A stretch of DNA of 64,000 nucleotides from Candidatus Salinicoccus stercoripullorum. GTDB lineage: Bacteria; Bacillota; Bacilli; Staphylococcales; Salinicoccaceae. Below the pieces are notes generated by a model. It was not told the DNA's origin. It did no database searches and worked only from the letters and a program-made list of their open reading frames with translations. Location: positions 62,001-126,000 of the forward strand of contig DXHR01000018.1 in the NCBI GenBank assembly GCA_019113295.1, read 5' to 3'. Shown here in pieces: positions 32,002-41,480 of this stretch. Each line of letters opens with the position of its first letter. Position 1 is the stretch's first letter. Made by a program: the position numbers and the translations under genes.

Positions 32002-33345
32002 ATGAAACATTGTATTATCGTAGGGGGCGTGGCCGGCGGTGCAACCGCCGCCGCACAGCTTCGCAGAATAAACCCCGGCATCCGCATAACGATCTATGAG
32101 AAAGGCCGCGACATAAGTTTCGGCAACTGCGGCCTGCCATATAATATCGGCGGCGAAGTGAGTGACCGGGACAAGCTCATAGCCGCAACGCCTGAAAGCA
32201 TGGCCGAACGGGATATCACCGTGAAGACGCATCACGAAGTCCTCCGTGTGGACAGCGGGGCGAAGAAAGTCACTGTGAAGGATAGCAGCGGGGACAGGGA
32301 GTTCGAAGATGAATATGACTATCTGATCCTCTCCCCGGGCGGGGCGCCGAAGACTCTGCCGGCTCTGCTCAATGTACCTCAGGCATTCGTCCTGCACAAT
32401 CTCGGGGACCTGGATGATATCAAGGCGCATATCGACGGGCATGGTGTGGATAAAGTCGTCCTCATCGGTGCCGGATACATCGGTCTCGAGCTGATCGAGA
32501 ACTTTGTCAGACGCGGCATGGACGTGACCTTTATCCACAGAAGCGAGGAAGTCTACCGGCCGCTCGAAGATGACATGGGTGATTTCTTCATCGAAGAGAT
32601 GGAGCGCCAGGGCGTCGACGTCAGGCTTAATGCTGAAATCGTGGAAGTCACCGGCAATGCTGCAACACTCGATAACGGTGAGGAAATCGATGCGCCGCTG
32701 ATCGTTGCGGGCATCGGCATACTTCCGCGCACGGAATTCCTCAAAGGCTCCGGTATAAAATTGAATGATTCCGGGTTCATCTGCACCGGTGATACCGGCC
32801 GGACGAGCGTTGATTGCGTCTATGCACTGGGGGACGCGATCGAGACATTCTATCAGCATACCGGCGGAAAGACGACAGTCGCCCTCGCGTGGGGCGCCCA
32901 CCGCATGGCATACGTCATCGCCAACCAGATCAGCGGAAACGAAGATGTTGTGTTCGAGGGACTGCTCGGCACGAACATCATGCGGTTCTTCGACTATGAT
33001 ATTGCGACGCTGGGGCTTGAGCAGCACGAAGTCCTCGAGTACGACCACTTCATCGTCGACCACCGGCAGCGGAACAAAGCCGGGTACATGGACAGCAGCG
33101 TGCCGATCCATGTGCGGATCTATGTGTCAAAAACGGACGGTAAAATCCTGCGTGCCGCCGTCGTCGGCACAGAAGGCGTCGACAAACGCATCGATATACT
33201 CGCCGCCCACATACGGCTTGGCGGAACGGCGGCCGACCTCGCCAACATCGAAGTCGCCTACTCTCCGCCGTACTCCAGCCCGAAAAGCGTACTCAACATG
33301 ATCGGTTACAAAACGATAGAAAAATTGAAGCAATTCGATGAATGA
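32002..33345 (+). CDS. cdr: CoA-disulfide reductase
   Basis: A 447-residue FAD- and NAD(P)H-dependent reductase that keeps coenzyme A reduced; staphylococci use CoA as a major thiol. The FAD site is IIVGGVAGGATAAAQLRR, the single active-site Cys43 is in SFGNCGLPY, and the second nucleotide site is VVLIGAGYIGLELIEN. ATG 32002 is one base after the degV stop codon, with AAGGTG inside degV. The thiol role links it functionally to spx. A terminator and then repeat array 3 follow. Confidence 0.93.
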   Translation: MKHCIIVGGVAGGATAAAQLRRINPGIRITIYEKGRDISFGNCGLPYNIGGEVSDRDKLIAATPESMAERDITVKTHHEVLRVDSGAKKVTVKDSSGDREFEDEYDYLILSPGGAPKTLPALLNVPQAFVLHNLGDLDDIKAHIDGHGVDKVVLIGAGYIGLELIENFVRRGMDVTFIHRSEEVYRPLEDDMGDFFIEEMERQGVDVRLNAEIVEVTGNAATLDNGEEIDAPLIVAGIGILPRTEFLKGSGIKLNDSGFICTGDTGRTSVDCVYALGDAIETFYQHTGGKTTVALAWGAHRMAYVIANQISGNEDVVFEGLLGTNIMRFFDYDIATLGLEQHEVLEYDHFIVDHRQRNKAGYMDSSVPIHVRIYVSKTDGKILRAAVVGTEGVDKRIDILAAHIRLGGTAADLANIEVAYSPPYSSPKSVLNMIGYKTIEKLKQFDE

Positions 33346-33378
33346 TTGTTGATTGATTGTTGATTGAGCCATTTATTG

Positions 33379-33425
33379 AAAACCGCCGTTCCGCTCCCGT
33401 GGGAGAATGAGGGATGGCGGTTTTT
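33379..33425 (+). terminator. Terminator of the HAD-DegV-cdr operon
   Basis: AAAACCGCC / GGCGGTTTT arms with a long branched loop that holds its own CTCCC-GT-GGGAG stem, followed by T residues, 33 bases after the stop codon. Confidence 0.75.
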
Positions 33426-33509
33426 CTGTGACGGTGCAGAGTTTTGGCATGCTTGTGACGTGTGGCGGACACCGCAGGCTGCCCCGGTTTCCGGAAAACG
33501 CTCCGGATC

Positions 33510-33935
33510 GTTGGACGGCGGCCGCTAAAGTGATCTGCCGGCCTCCGTTTCCGTTACCGGGGCCATCAATGCCGGTTGCCGGCCTCCGTTTCCGTTACCG
33601 GGCACCAATGCCGGTTGCCGGCCTCTGTGGACTGGACGGCGGCCGCTAAACTGATCTGCCGGCCTCCGTTTCCGCTACCGGGGCCACCAATGCCGGTTGC
33701 CGGCCTCGGTGGACTGGACGGCGGCCGCTAAACTGATCTGCCGGCCTCCGTTTCCGTTACCGGGGCCTCAACCCCGGTTGCCGGCCTCTGTGGACTGGAC
33801 GGCGGCCGCTAAAGTGATCTGCCGGCCTCCGTTTGCGTTACCGGGGCCATCAATGCCGGTTGCCGGCCCCCGTGGACTGGACGGCGGCCACTAAACTGAT
33901 CTGCCGGCCTCCGTTTCCGTTACCGGGGCCGCCGA
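33510..33935. repeat. Array 3 of 41/82-bp GC-rich hairpin repeats (about five dimers, reverse orientation)
   Basis: CGGCGGCCG recurs at 33516, 33637, 33719, 33800 and 33882; the last three steps are 82, 81 and 82 bases. Each 82-base dimer has a half like CGGCGGCCGCTAAA..GATCTGCCGGCCTCCGTTTCCGTTA and a half like CCGGGGCC..CAATGCCGGTTGCCGGCCTC..GGACTGGA. The first interval is 121 bases because it holds an extra half. ACGGCGGCCGCTAAAG and GCCGGCCTCCGTTT equal the reverse complement of array 1, so the orientation is flipped. The array lies between convergent cdr and the amylase-like gene, flanked by both terminators. The whole 33346-34001 gap holds nothing else. Confidence 0.92.
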
Positions 33936-33967
33936 CGCAATTACAACACCTCTCCCATCAAAAAAAA

Positions 33968-33985
33968 GAGGCCTTGGCGGCCTCT
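33968..33985 (-). terminator. Terminator of the amylase-like gene
   Basis: GAGGCC / GGCCTC arms with a TTGGC loop; on the minus strand it is followed by a run of T (plus-strand 33961-33967). Confidence 0.85.
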
Positions 33986-34001
33986 ACTCTTTCCACAATC
34001 G

Positions 34002-35420
34002 TTACATGTCTTCTTTTGGCTTCCGGCGTTTGGCCACTATCCAGATGAATATTCCGAATCCGCCGAAGATGATGAGTCCGGCGTAGACGTAGCCGTTATT
34101 GAGACCGGTCTCTTCAGTGATGGCATAGAGTTCTGTCTCTTCCCGGTCGAGGACGGCGTTGTAGCTGTCCTGTCCGTCTTCCGATCTGAGCTTGTCTCCG
34201 ATGAGCAGGCCGCTCATCATCTTGCCCCGGTCCCCTGCTTCAAGCGGGACGTTGAAGTTTTCGGTCCTTGCTGTGTCGTTGATGTTCAGTATGAAATCGA
34301 CGTCAGTGGTGTCGTATCTGACGACGTAGTGGCCGTCCTCGCCTGTTTTAAGTTCCGTCATATCACCGTCAAGCAGCTGTTTGTTCTGGGTGAATACGGT
34401 GTTGATCTCCTTGATGTAGTCGACGTCTTCCTGGTCTGTCCAGAGGTCCATCTGCCTGTGTACCGCAGGGATGCTGTCGCCGTTCAATGCGACTTCTGTA
34501 CCGTATTGGAAGCTGACGGGGCCCGGGTATCCGTACAGATACGCGGTGAGCTGCTGGATGCGGGTACTCGGGAACATGTTTTCCCCGGCTGCATGCATGG
34601 TGAAGCGTTCGGTGAACCAGTGGTCTGCGAGCAGTATCTGTCCATCTTCCGGATAGGATGGTATCGCCTTATCCGTCGTACTGAAGGCTTCCGCAACTTC
34701 CTGTCTCATGGATTCTGAAGCGACATGGTCGAACCCTTCCGCCTCGACCGATTCGCTGCCGAGAATGCCGTATGTCGTCACGCCCTGCGGCATGAATTCC
34801 CGGGCGTCCACGCCGTCCTGCACCACGTTCATGCTGAGGCCGTCGATGCCGAATTCATCAACGAAGGATTGCGCCATCTCCCTGTATGCATCCTGATTCT
34901 CCGGCAAGCTGAAATCGATGAAATCCACATCGGCAATGTCAGAATAGTATTCCTGCTGGAGTTTATTGAGCTCAGGATCCTGAAGGGCCTCATATCCCTC
35001 CACTGCACTTGCCGGCATATCGACGACAATTTTCATGTCCATCTCATGCGCCGCGTCGACGAGCGACTGGAACTCTTCCGCCCCGCCGAATGATTCTTCG
35101 ATTTCTCCGTAGTTTTCCACGTCATAGCCCAGGTAGTCCTCATCCGACTTGTCGAAAACCGGTGACAGCATGAGTGTGTCGAATCCCATGTCATGTATGT
35201 ATTCCAAATTTTCCTGTATGCCGCGGAAGTCCCCCCCGAATGGAAGCGGCTCCTCCTCGTCATCCGTCACATTGACATCATTCGCTTCATCCGCATTGAG
35301 GAAACGGTCGACGACAACTGTATAGATGCGGTCGTGCGGTTTTTCCCGGGCTGATGCTTCCTGCTGGAATATACCGCCCACAACCAGCATCACCATTATG
35401 TATTTCAATAATTTCTGCAT
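34002..35420 (-). CDS. Membrane-anchored alpha-amylase-fold protein, probably catalytically dead
   Basis: A 472-residue protein with a signal peptide (about 1-24, ending EASA), a GH13-like domain and one C-terminal membrane helix (about 444-462) followed by KRRKPKED. The fold is shown by RIYTVVVDRF, FGGDFRGIQENLEYIHDMGFDTLMLSPVF, GYDVENYGEIEESFGGAEEF and AYLYGYPGPVSFQYGTE. The catalytic positions are lost: region I keeps D134 but lacks the following Asn-His; region II GIDGLSMNVV has Ser196 for Arg and Asn198 for the nucleophile Asp; region III has Asp266 for Glu; region IV lacks NHD. It may bind glycans at the cell surface. Function is unknown. Confidence 0.85.
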   Translation of the reverse strand: MQKLLKYIMVMLVVGGIFQQEASAREKPHDRIYTVVVDRFLNADEANDVNVTDDEEEPLPFGGDFRGIQENLEYIHDMGFDTLMLSPVFDKSDEDYLGYDVENYGEIEESFGGAEEFQSLVDAAHEMDMKIVVDMPASAVEGYEALQDPELNKLQQEYYSDIADVDFIDFSLPENQDAYREMAQSFVDEFGIDGLSMNVVQDGVDAREFMPQGVTTYGILGSESVEAEGFDHVASESMRQEVAEAFSTTDKAIPSYPEDGQILLADHWFTERFTMHAAGENMFPSTRIQQLTAYLYGYPGPVSFQYGTEVALNGDSIPAVHRQMDLWTDQEDVDYIKEINTVFTQNKQLLDGDMTELKTGEDGHYVVRYDTTDVDFILNINDTARTENFNVPLEAGDRGKMMSGLLIGDKLRSEDGQDSYNAVLDREETELYAITEETGLNNGYVYAGLIIFGGFGIFIWIVAKRRKPKEDM

Positions 35421-35515
35421 TGTAATCCTACCTTCTCATCTAATATCCCAAGTATACTAGATTAAAAATAAAAATATCATCTTTTCAAAAAATGTTCACA
35501 AAATCCCATAAGAAA

Positions 35516-35541
35516 AGACACTCCCCCGAAAAAGAGTGTCT
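35516..35541 (-). terminator. Terminator of yisL
   Basis: AGACACTC / GAGTGTCT arms with a 10-base loop; on the minus strand TTTTCTT follows. Confidence 0.85.
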
Positions 35542-35554
35542 GATTTTGATAATA

Positions 35555-35929
35555 TTATCTGAACAGCGCAGTGAGCGGTCCCATCGGCAGATAGATGCCA
35601 AGGCCGATCGTGATGACTGCAAGTACCAGGAATATGGTGAACAGCGTCTGTCCGGTACCTTTCCTCTTCCTTATCACTGCCATTTCCATCAGTCCGATTG
35701 TAAACAGGCCTGCAAGGAACTTGAGGCCGTACAGCATGCCGTTGATGCCCATCGCCTGTATGAACACCACAAGGCCCGAAACCAAGACGATGACATAGAA
35801 CAGCCTTGCAACCATATGGGGAGCTTTTGCATACTTTGCATCCGGGTCCCCTGGATTTTTAATTGAGAAGTAAGTGATGAAGAAGAATACAACTGCAATG
35901 ACAATTGCTGTAAGGTGCAAGTGTATCAT
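35555..35929 (-). CDS. yisL: YisL (UPF0344) family membrane protein
   Basis: A 124-residue protein with four membrane segments and a start MIHLHLTAIVIAVVFFFITYF. ATG 35929 has AAAGGGAG five bases upstream; an earlier start nine codons up is less likely. The family is common in Bacillales, and its function is not known. It lies 56 bases downstream of the FAH gene and has its own terminator. Confidence 0.88.
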   Translation of the reverse strand: MIHLHLTAIVIAVVFFFITYFSIKNPGDPDAKYAKAPHMVARLFYVIVLVSGLVVFIQAMGINGMLYGLKFLAGLFTIGLMEMAVIRKRKGTGQTLFTIFLVLAVITIGLGIYLPMGPLTALFR

Positions 35930-35985
35930 GAAATCTCCCTTTCTATTGTGAATCACTTACCATTCTAACATATCCGTCCGGATTT

Positions 35986-36888
35986 TCATTCCCCGATATA
36001 TGTCGTAAGTGTGCCAATGCCGTTGATTGAAATGCGGACTTCGTCGCCCTTTTCCAGGAACTTCGGCGGGTTCATCCCGGCACCGACACCGCCGGGTGTG
36101 CCGGTTGCGATGATGTCGCCCGGCTCAAGCACGACATACTTGGAAACTTCCGCAATCAGTTCATCAAGTTTCAGCACCATTTCCGATGTGCTGCCGTCCT
36201 GGCGGATCTCCTCATTCACCTTCGTGACGATGGAGGTCTGTTCCGGGTTCGGCAATTCATCCTTCGTCACGATGAATGGGCCCATCGGGCAGCCGCCCTT
36301 CAGACTCTTGGACAGGAACGGCAGGAGGTGCTCTTTCTGCAAATCGCGCGCAGTGATATCGTTGATGATTGTGTAGCCGTAGATGTAATCAAGTGCCATC
36401 GAACTTTCGATCTTATCGGCACGTTTGCCGATGACAACGCCGAGCTCCCCTTCATAGTCGAGCGCACCGGTCACGTCCTTATGGTCCGGGATGACTGCTT
36501 CATCCCCGACAAGGCTCGTTGCAGCCTTCGTGAATACATAGAGGCTCTCAACTTCGTTGTCCAGCTCTTCAGCGTGCTTTCTGTAGTTGCGCCCGAATGC
36601 AATCACGTTGTTCGGCGGCGTCACCGGCGCAAGGAATTCTATATCCGCGAACGGTGCTTTATACTGGTCCGCATTACCGGACTGATCTGCTTTCTCCACT
36701 AATTTTCTTACGATTTCCTGGAAATCCAGAGTATTGTATGTCGATATCCCTTCGAGCAGCGTCTTCGGATAGTCCGCATCACTGCCGAAATCCTCGAACA
36801 GCTTCGGCAGCATCCATGCACTCTCCTCACGCTTTACCTTAACCCCGTAGTAAGTCTGATTTCCGTAGTTAAATGTTAAAAATTTCAT
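35986..36888 (-). CDS. Fumarylacetoacetate hydrolase family protein
   Basis: A 300-residue FAH-fold enzyme. Such enzymes cleave C-C bonds or decarboxylate beta-keto acids (for example oxaloacetate or acylpyruvates). The metal-binding region is [15 protein letters not shown] (about residues 143-157), with [15 protein letters not shown] before it and [22 protein letters not shown] near the end. It lies between addA and cdr-type genes as in S. aureus. The precise substrate is unknown. Confidence 0.9.
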   Translation of the reverse strand: MKFLTFNYGNQTYYGVKVKREESAWMLPKLFEDFGSDADYPKTLLEGISTYNTLDFQEIVRKLVEKADQSGNADQYKAPFADIEFLAPVTPPNNVIAFGRNYRKHAEELDNEVESLYVFTKAATSLVGDEAVIPDHKDVTGALDYEGELGVVIGKRADKIESSMALDYIYGYTIINDITARDLQKEHLLPFLSKSLKGGCPMGPFIVTKDELPNPEQTSIVTKVNEEIRQDGSTSEMVLKLDELIAEVSKYVVLEPGDIIATGTPGGVGAGMNPPKFLEKGDEVRISINGIGTLTTYIGE

Positions 36889-36934
36889 GGATTACGCTCC
36901 TTTTGTTGTTTTGTCCATTATAACAGACAACCGG

Positions 36935-38044
36935 CTAATTTTTCTCTGATTTGTCTGAATTATCCGCAAATAATGATTCAATGCCGCCGATTCCCGCCTT
37001 TTGGAATAAAAACCCGCCGGCGATTGAAAGCGCATAGACTGCCGCCATGACCACCGCCATGGAAAGTATGCTGATGTCGCCGTATGCGGTGAATCCGACC
37101 CCGTAAAAGATGAATACAAGCAGTACGTTCTGAGCGATATACATCGTCAGCACTCTGCCGCCGAGCGGGGCAAACAGCGCGCCGGCTTTCTCCGGAATGA
37201 CATCTGCGATGAACATGAGCAGGATGAAGTATCCGAGGGCGAGCACGGGGCCGCCGAAATTATCAGCCAAGAGTGTGCCGCTGTATGTGCCGAGCGTGAC
37301 GACCTGGATCAGCTTCAGGGCGAGACCCCCGCCCGCAAGCGTGATGAACATGGCGACGGTGAGCAGATGGTTTGCAGAGAGCATGTCTCTGATATCGAGT
37401 TTGGACAGCGCCATGCCTAAGAGGACCCACGGCAGGACGGTGAACATGAGTGCGTACACCGTGCCGGGGATGTCCGCTGTGAATATTTCGATATTTTTGC
37501 TGATGATCGCAAAATAGTCGCTGCTCCTGAATATGCCGGTTTGTTCATTCACCGTCTGTATGGCCGAATACATCTTATCCGTCGGCGAGCCGATATTCTC
37601 CAGAATATCCGGCAGGACGTTCACGGCCATGTGGAACACGAACAGGAGGACTGCCGAAATCAGCGGCACGAACCATTTCGATTTCAGGAATAGAAGTCCC
37701 ACGAGTGCCGAGAGTGCGAGCCCCGGCAGGAAATCCCAGGCGAAGATGAACACCGACTGCAGGGCCCCGATGAGGAATACGGTGACTGTTATCTTGACAA
37801 GATCCGAAACTCCCCTGCCCCGCCAGCAATCCAGCATGTAACCGGTAATGAGGGCAACCAGCGGCATGACGGCACTGCCGGTGAATATATTGATCAGATG
37901 ATATGAGCTGAGCTCGTCACCGCTCAGATATTCATATACATTTATCGCATCAAACGGCATCATGTAGTACATCCCGTTCATGAGGAGTACCGGGAAGAGT
38001 GCGACGGCCAGGATGAATTTTATGCTGCCTTCTTCAGTTTTCAA
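36935..38044 (-). CDS. Polytopic membrane protein, DUF418-like
   Basis: A protein of about 369 residues with roughly ten membrane segments. The C-terminal part APLGGRVLTMYIAQNVLLVFIFYGVG resembles the GRmaLTnY motif of DUF418 proteins. The start is uncertain: TTG 38044 has GGAG nine bases upstream, while ATG 38059 is in frame but has no ribosome site. Either start lies inside the end of addA, so it is probably translated from the addAB message. No function can be assigned. Confidence 0.7.
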   Translation of the reverse strand: MKTEEGSIKFILAVALFPVLLMNGMYYMMPFDAINVYEYLSGDELSSYHLINIFTGSAVMPLVALITGYMLDCWRGRGVSDLVKITVTVFLIGALQSVFIFAWDFLPGLALSALVGLLFLKSKWFVPLISAVLLFVFHMAVNVLPDILENIGSPTDKMYSAIQTVNEQTGIFRSSDYFAIISKNIEIFTADIPGTVYALMFTVLPWVLLGMALSKLDIRDMLSANHLLTVAMFITLAGGGLALKLIQVVTLGTYSGTLLADNFGGPVLALGYFILLMFIADVIPEKAGALFAPLGGRVLTMYIAQNVLLVFIFYGVGFTAYGDISILSMAVVMAAVYALSIAGGFLFQKAGIGGIESLFADNSDKSEKN

Positions 38045-41000
38045 TTTTAATCGCTCCATAATCAAAGAAATATAAGTACACAGTAACATCTTTGCCGAGG
38101 GCCTGCATCGCAGAGCGTCTGTAAATATCCATCTGTGTGCGATATCTTCCGACGAGATCCGACGGTCCGAGGCCGGTGCCCGCCACACGGTCCGTCTTAT
38201 AGTCCAGTATGACGTAGCTGCCGTCTATCTCGAGCAGGGCATCCATGATTCCCTGCACCATCTGATCCTCATATTCCGAGTAGCCGATCGCCTTCTGGTT
38301 CATGATGAACGGAATCTCCGTATGGATGGACTTCTGGCGCTCGAGCAGATCCGCCATCACACTGTCGGAAAGGAACTGTTCGATGTTACCGATCATCTTC
38401 TCCCGGTGCATATCAGTGATGAGCACGTCTTCCTGAGTATTGTCTTCAACCAGACGCCTGACATAGTCAGAGCGTTCCGGAGCCCCGAGTCCCCGCACTT
38501 CTTCGTAGCGGTTCATCATGTGCATCATCATCTGGTGCATCATCGTACCGAAGACGGGGGCATCGAGCGTCTCGTTGCGGAAGTTCGGCAGCCTCAGGTT
38601 CGGCGTCCGGTCATGGCGGATGACTGCACTGTCGTCCGGCGGCGTTTCATTGCGCCGTTTGATTTCCGTCACGGACTCCTTGAATACTGTACGCGTTTCG
38701 GCCTGATGCGGATATTTATAGAACAGCCTTTCTTTCAACAGTTCATTATCCGGCACCCTCAGCCCCTCGAGTTCAGAAAGTGATGCGAAACGCCTGTCAT
38801 CCGCTCCAGCCTCCCCGGGCGGTTCAACATATTCCACTATGAGGGACGGAATCTCCTCATTGACGAAAATCGGGGCGATGAGGTCCTGTATGGTCCGGGC
38901 CTTCAGCCTGTCGTCGGCATTGATCAGCCCGGGTTCATAGGAATATTTTTCCTTATACTCTTCATTATAGACGAGCGGCATGATGAGTTTGTCGATTGCG
39001 CGGGTCATCGCCACATAGACAAGCCGCATCTCCTCGCTGATCAGCTCACTGAGTATCCGCCTGGCTGCCACTTCCGAATGGATGCTCGGCATCACTGCAA
39101 GCGCCTCGGGCAGGAAGCGTTTCATCGCAATGCCCTCTTCCGGATGGACACTGACCTTTTTCGAAATATCCATCATGTTCAGCCGGCGGTGCAGCCCTGC
39201 ATAGATCACATAATTGAATTCCAGGCCTTTGGACGCATGGATCGTCATGACACGGAGCGTGTCATCGTCCGGTGACACTGTGTTCTCTTCCCCGAAGTCC
39301 TGGCCGTCATCGATCATGCGGTGGATGTACGAGATGAATTCATACAGTGACAGATGGGACATGGCTTCGAATTCACGCGCCTTTTCTATGAAGCCGTTCA
39401 GGTTTGCACGCCTTGATATACCGCCCCGGAGACCTGCGAAATATTCAAGGATGCTGAACTCAAGATAGATTTCATCAATCAGTTCCGGTACACTCATATA
39501 CCGTGCATATTCCTGGAGCGAGGCAAGGGCATCCCGGAATTCATGGATCTTCTTCATGACCACCGCCGGACCGTCATATCCAACCAACGCCCCATACATG
39601 TAATCCGCATCCGATGACGCACGGATCCGTGCAATCTCATCTTCGGAGAAACCGAACATCGGCAGCCGCATCATGCCGACCAGGTGATCGTCCTGCAGCG
39701 GGTTGTCGATGACAGAAAGGATACTTATCATCGTGCGGATCTCAAGTGTGTCGAGATAGCCCGACCGGTTGTTGACGAACACCGGGAGCTCTGCTTCACT
39801 AAGCAGCCTGCGGTAGTTTTCATTATCCCGCGTGTTGCGTGTCAGAATGACGATATCCCTGTAGTCTGCGCCTTTCCTTACGAGCTCCCTGATCACATTG
39901 ATGATGTGTTTTATCTTCGCATCCCCGCCATATTCAGCCCGGTTTTCGATGATATGGCACTCTGAAGGGAGCGGCGCCTCTTCGAGATAGTTGCCCTGCA
40001 CCAGCCGGTGTGTGTCATCATACGAAATCTCTCCGACTTCCCGGTCCATGATCTTTTCAAAGACCGTGTTGGTAAGGCTGAGCACTTCCCCGCGCGAGCG
40101 GAAGTTGTGGTTCAGGCTGATCAGCCGGCCGCTGCCGCCTGTCCTGAAGCGTTCCGACTTGGTGATGAACAAAGACGGGTCGGCCTGGCGGAATTTATAG
40201 ATGGACTGTTTGACATCGCCCACCATGAAAAGATTCCCGTCCGATTCGCCGCCGGTCTTAAGCGCCTGGATGATGGCCTCCTGGACACGGTTGATATCCT
40301 GGTACTCATCGATCATGATCTCCTTGAACTGGCGGCGGTAGCGCTCCCCGACCGCCCCGTCCCCGGCGCTCAGAATCTGGAGCGCATAATGTTCATAATC
40401 CGAAAAGTCCATCTCATTGCGTGCACGCTTCTGCTGCCTGAAACGCCGCATCACAGAAAGTGCAATATCGATGAGCGCGTTATTGGCACCGTTCATCGGT
40501 GCGAGTTCCGCTTTCACGCGTCCGAGATCATACGCCGGTGCGTCACGCACCTCATTGTAGCGGTCCCGCACCCGCTTCTGCACGGCGAGCAGCGCCGCCT
40601 TGTCATCGGGATCCGCGATATTTTTGATGAAGGCGGAACGGCCGTCCTTCAGTGCGAATGCCGGCAGTTCCACAGGCCGGCCCGCCATTACGTCACCTGT
40701 CGCCCGCTCGACAGACATGACGGCGGATTCAAGCGCATCATAGGCATCCGTCACCTGGGTGTCCTTGATCGATTCGTGCACCGCCGTCCTGTAATGGGTC
40801 CGGAGCTTTCCAAGATCTGCACCAAGCGCATCGAGCTTCAGCCGGATGTCATGGTTGTGGTCCGAGAGTATGCCCTCGAGGCGGTCCACGTCGATATACT
40901 GGTCTCTGTTCCCTTCAAGGAATCCTTCCGGATCCGGGCTTGCAACCGCCGTATAATAAAGGTCGCGTATGGTGCCGAGCAGCCCGTCGTTGCTCTTATC

Positions 41001-41480
41001 CGTCGACAGCATGGTGGAAACAAGCCTGAAATCTTCGTCCGGCGCCATGTAATAGGATTCGAGCACACTGGAAATCACATTCTCCAGACGGAGCTTCATC
41101 TCGATATCGCCGAGTGTGCGCATGTCCGGGGACAGGCCGATTGCATTATAGTGCATCTGGATGAGATGGAGACAGAAGCTGTGCAGCGTCGATATATGTG
41201 CCTCTTTCAGCTTCAGCGACTCCTCATATATCCTCGGGTCCCTCTTTTCAAGGAATGCCTTCATGAGGGCTTTCTCGATCTTCTCCTTCATGTCGCGGGC
41301 ACTCATATTGGTGAAGGTTGCAACGAGGACCTCGTCGATAGAGTACTTCTCCTCCAGGATCTTCCGGATGATGCGTTCAACCAGCACCGTCGTCTTCCCG
41401 CTTCCGGCGGCTGCCGCCACAAGGACATCGGAGCCTTCATATTCAATCGCTTCGAGCTGTTTAGCTGTCCATTGGACCAT
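38034..41480 (-). CDS. addA: ATP-dependent helicase/nuclease AddA
   Basis: An 1148-residue subunit of the AddAB enzyme, which resects double-strand breaks for recombination. It has UvrD-type helicase motifs, with Walker A AAAAGSGKTT (residues 22-31), Walker B-like EIMIDEYQDINRVQE and GDVKQSIYKFRQADPSLF. The C-terminal RecB-type nuclease motif is VILDYKTDRV, with Asp1093 and Lys1095. ATG 41480 lies 20 bases inside addB; a TTG seven codons upstream is possible. Confidence 0.96.
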   Translation of the reverse strand: MVQWTAKQLEAIEYEGSDVLVAAAAGSGKTTVLVERIIRKILEEKYSIDEVLVATFTNMSARDMKEKIEKALMKAFLEKRDPRIYEESLKLKEAHISTLHSFCLHLIQMHYNAIGLSPDMRTLGDIEMKLRLENVISSVLESYYMAPDEDFRLVSTMLSTDKSNDGLLGTIRDLYYTAVASPDPEGFLEGNRDQYIDVDRLEGILSDHNHDIRLKLDALGADLGKLRTHYRTAVHESIKDTQVTDAYDALESAVMSVERATGDVMAGRPVELPAFALKDGRSAFIKNIADPDDKAALLAVQKRVRDRYNEVRDAPAYDLGRVKAELAPMNGANNALIDIALSVMRRFRQQKRARNEMDFSDYEHYALQILSAGDGAVGERYRRQFKEIMIDEYQDINRVQEAIIQALKTGGESDGNLFMVGDVKQSIYKFRQADPSLFITKSERFRTGGSGRLISLNHNFRSRGEVLSLTNTVFEKIMDREVGEISYDDTHRLVQGNYLEEAPLPSECHIIENRAEYGGDAKIKHIINVIRELVRKGADYRDIVILTRNTRDNENYRRLLSEAELPVFVNNRSGYLDTLEIRTMISILSVIDNPLQDDHLVGMMRLPMFGFSEDEIARIRASSDADYMYGALVGYDGPAVVMKKIHEFRDALASLQEYARYMSVPELIDEIYLEFSILEYFAGLRGGISRRANLNGFIEKAREFEAMSHLSLYEFISYIHRMIDDGQDFGEENTVSPDDDTLRVMTIHASKGLEFNYVIYAGLHRRLNMMDISKKVSVHPEEGIAMKRFLPEALAVMPSIHSEVAARRILSELISEEMRLVYVAMTRAIDKLIMPLVYNEEYKEKYSYEPGLINADDRLKARTIQDLIAPIFVNEEIPSLIVEYVEPPGEAGADDRRFASLSELEGLRVPDNELLKERLFYKYPHQAETRTVFKESVTEIKRRNETPPDDSAVIRHDRTPNLRLPNFRNETLDAPVFGTMMHQMMMHMMNRYEEVRGLGAPERSDYVRRLVEDNTQEDVLITDMHREKMIGNIEQFLSDSVMADLLERQKSIHTEIPFIMNQKAIGYSEYEDQMVQGIMDALLEIDGSYVILDYKTDRVAGTGLGPSDLVGRYRTQMDIYRRSAMQALGKDVTVYLYFFDYGAIKIEN

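Noticed and set aside
33338-33368. Short TGATTGT/TGATTGA direct repeat after cdr
   Set aside because: Only two imperfect copies of about 14 bases overlapping the stop codon; too little to call an element.
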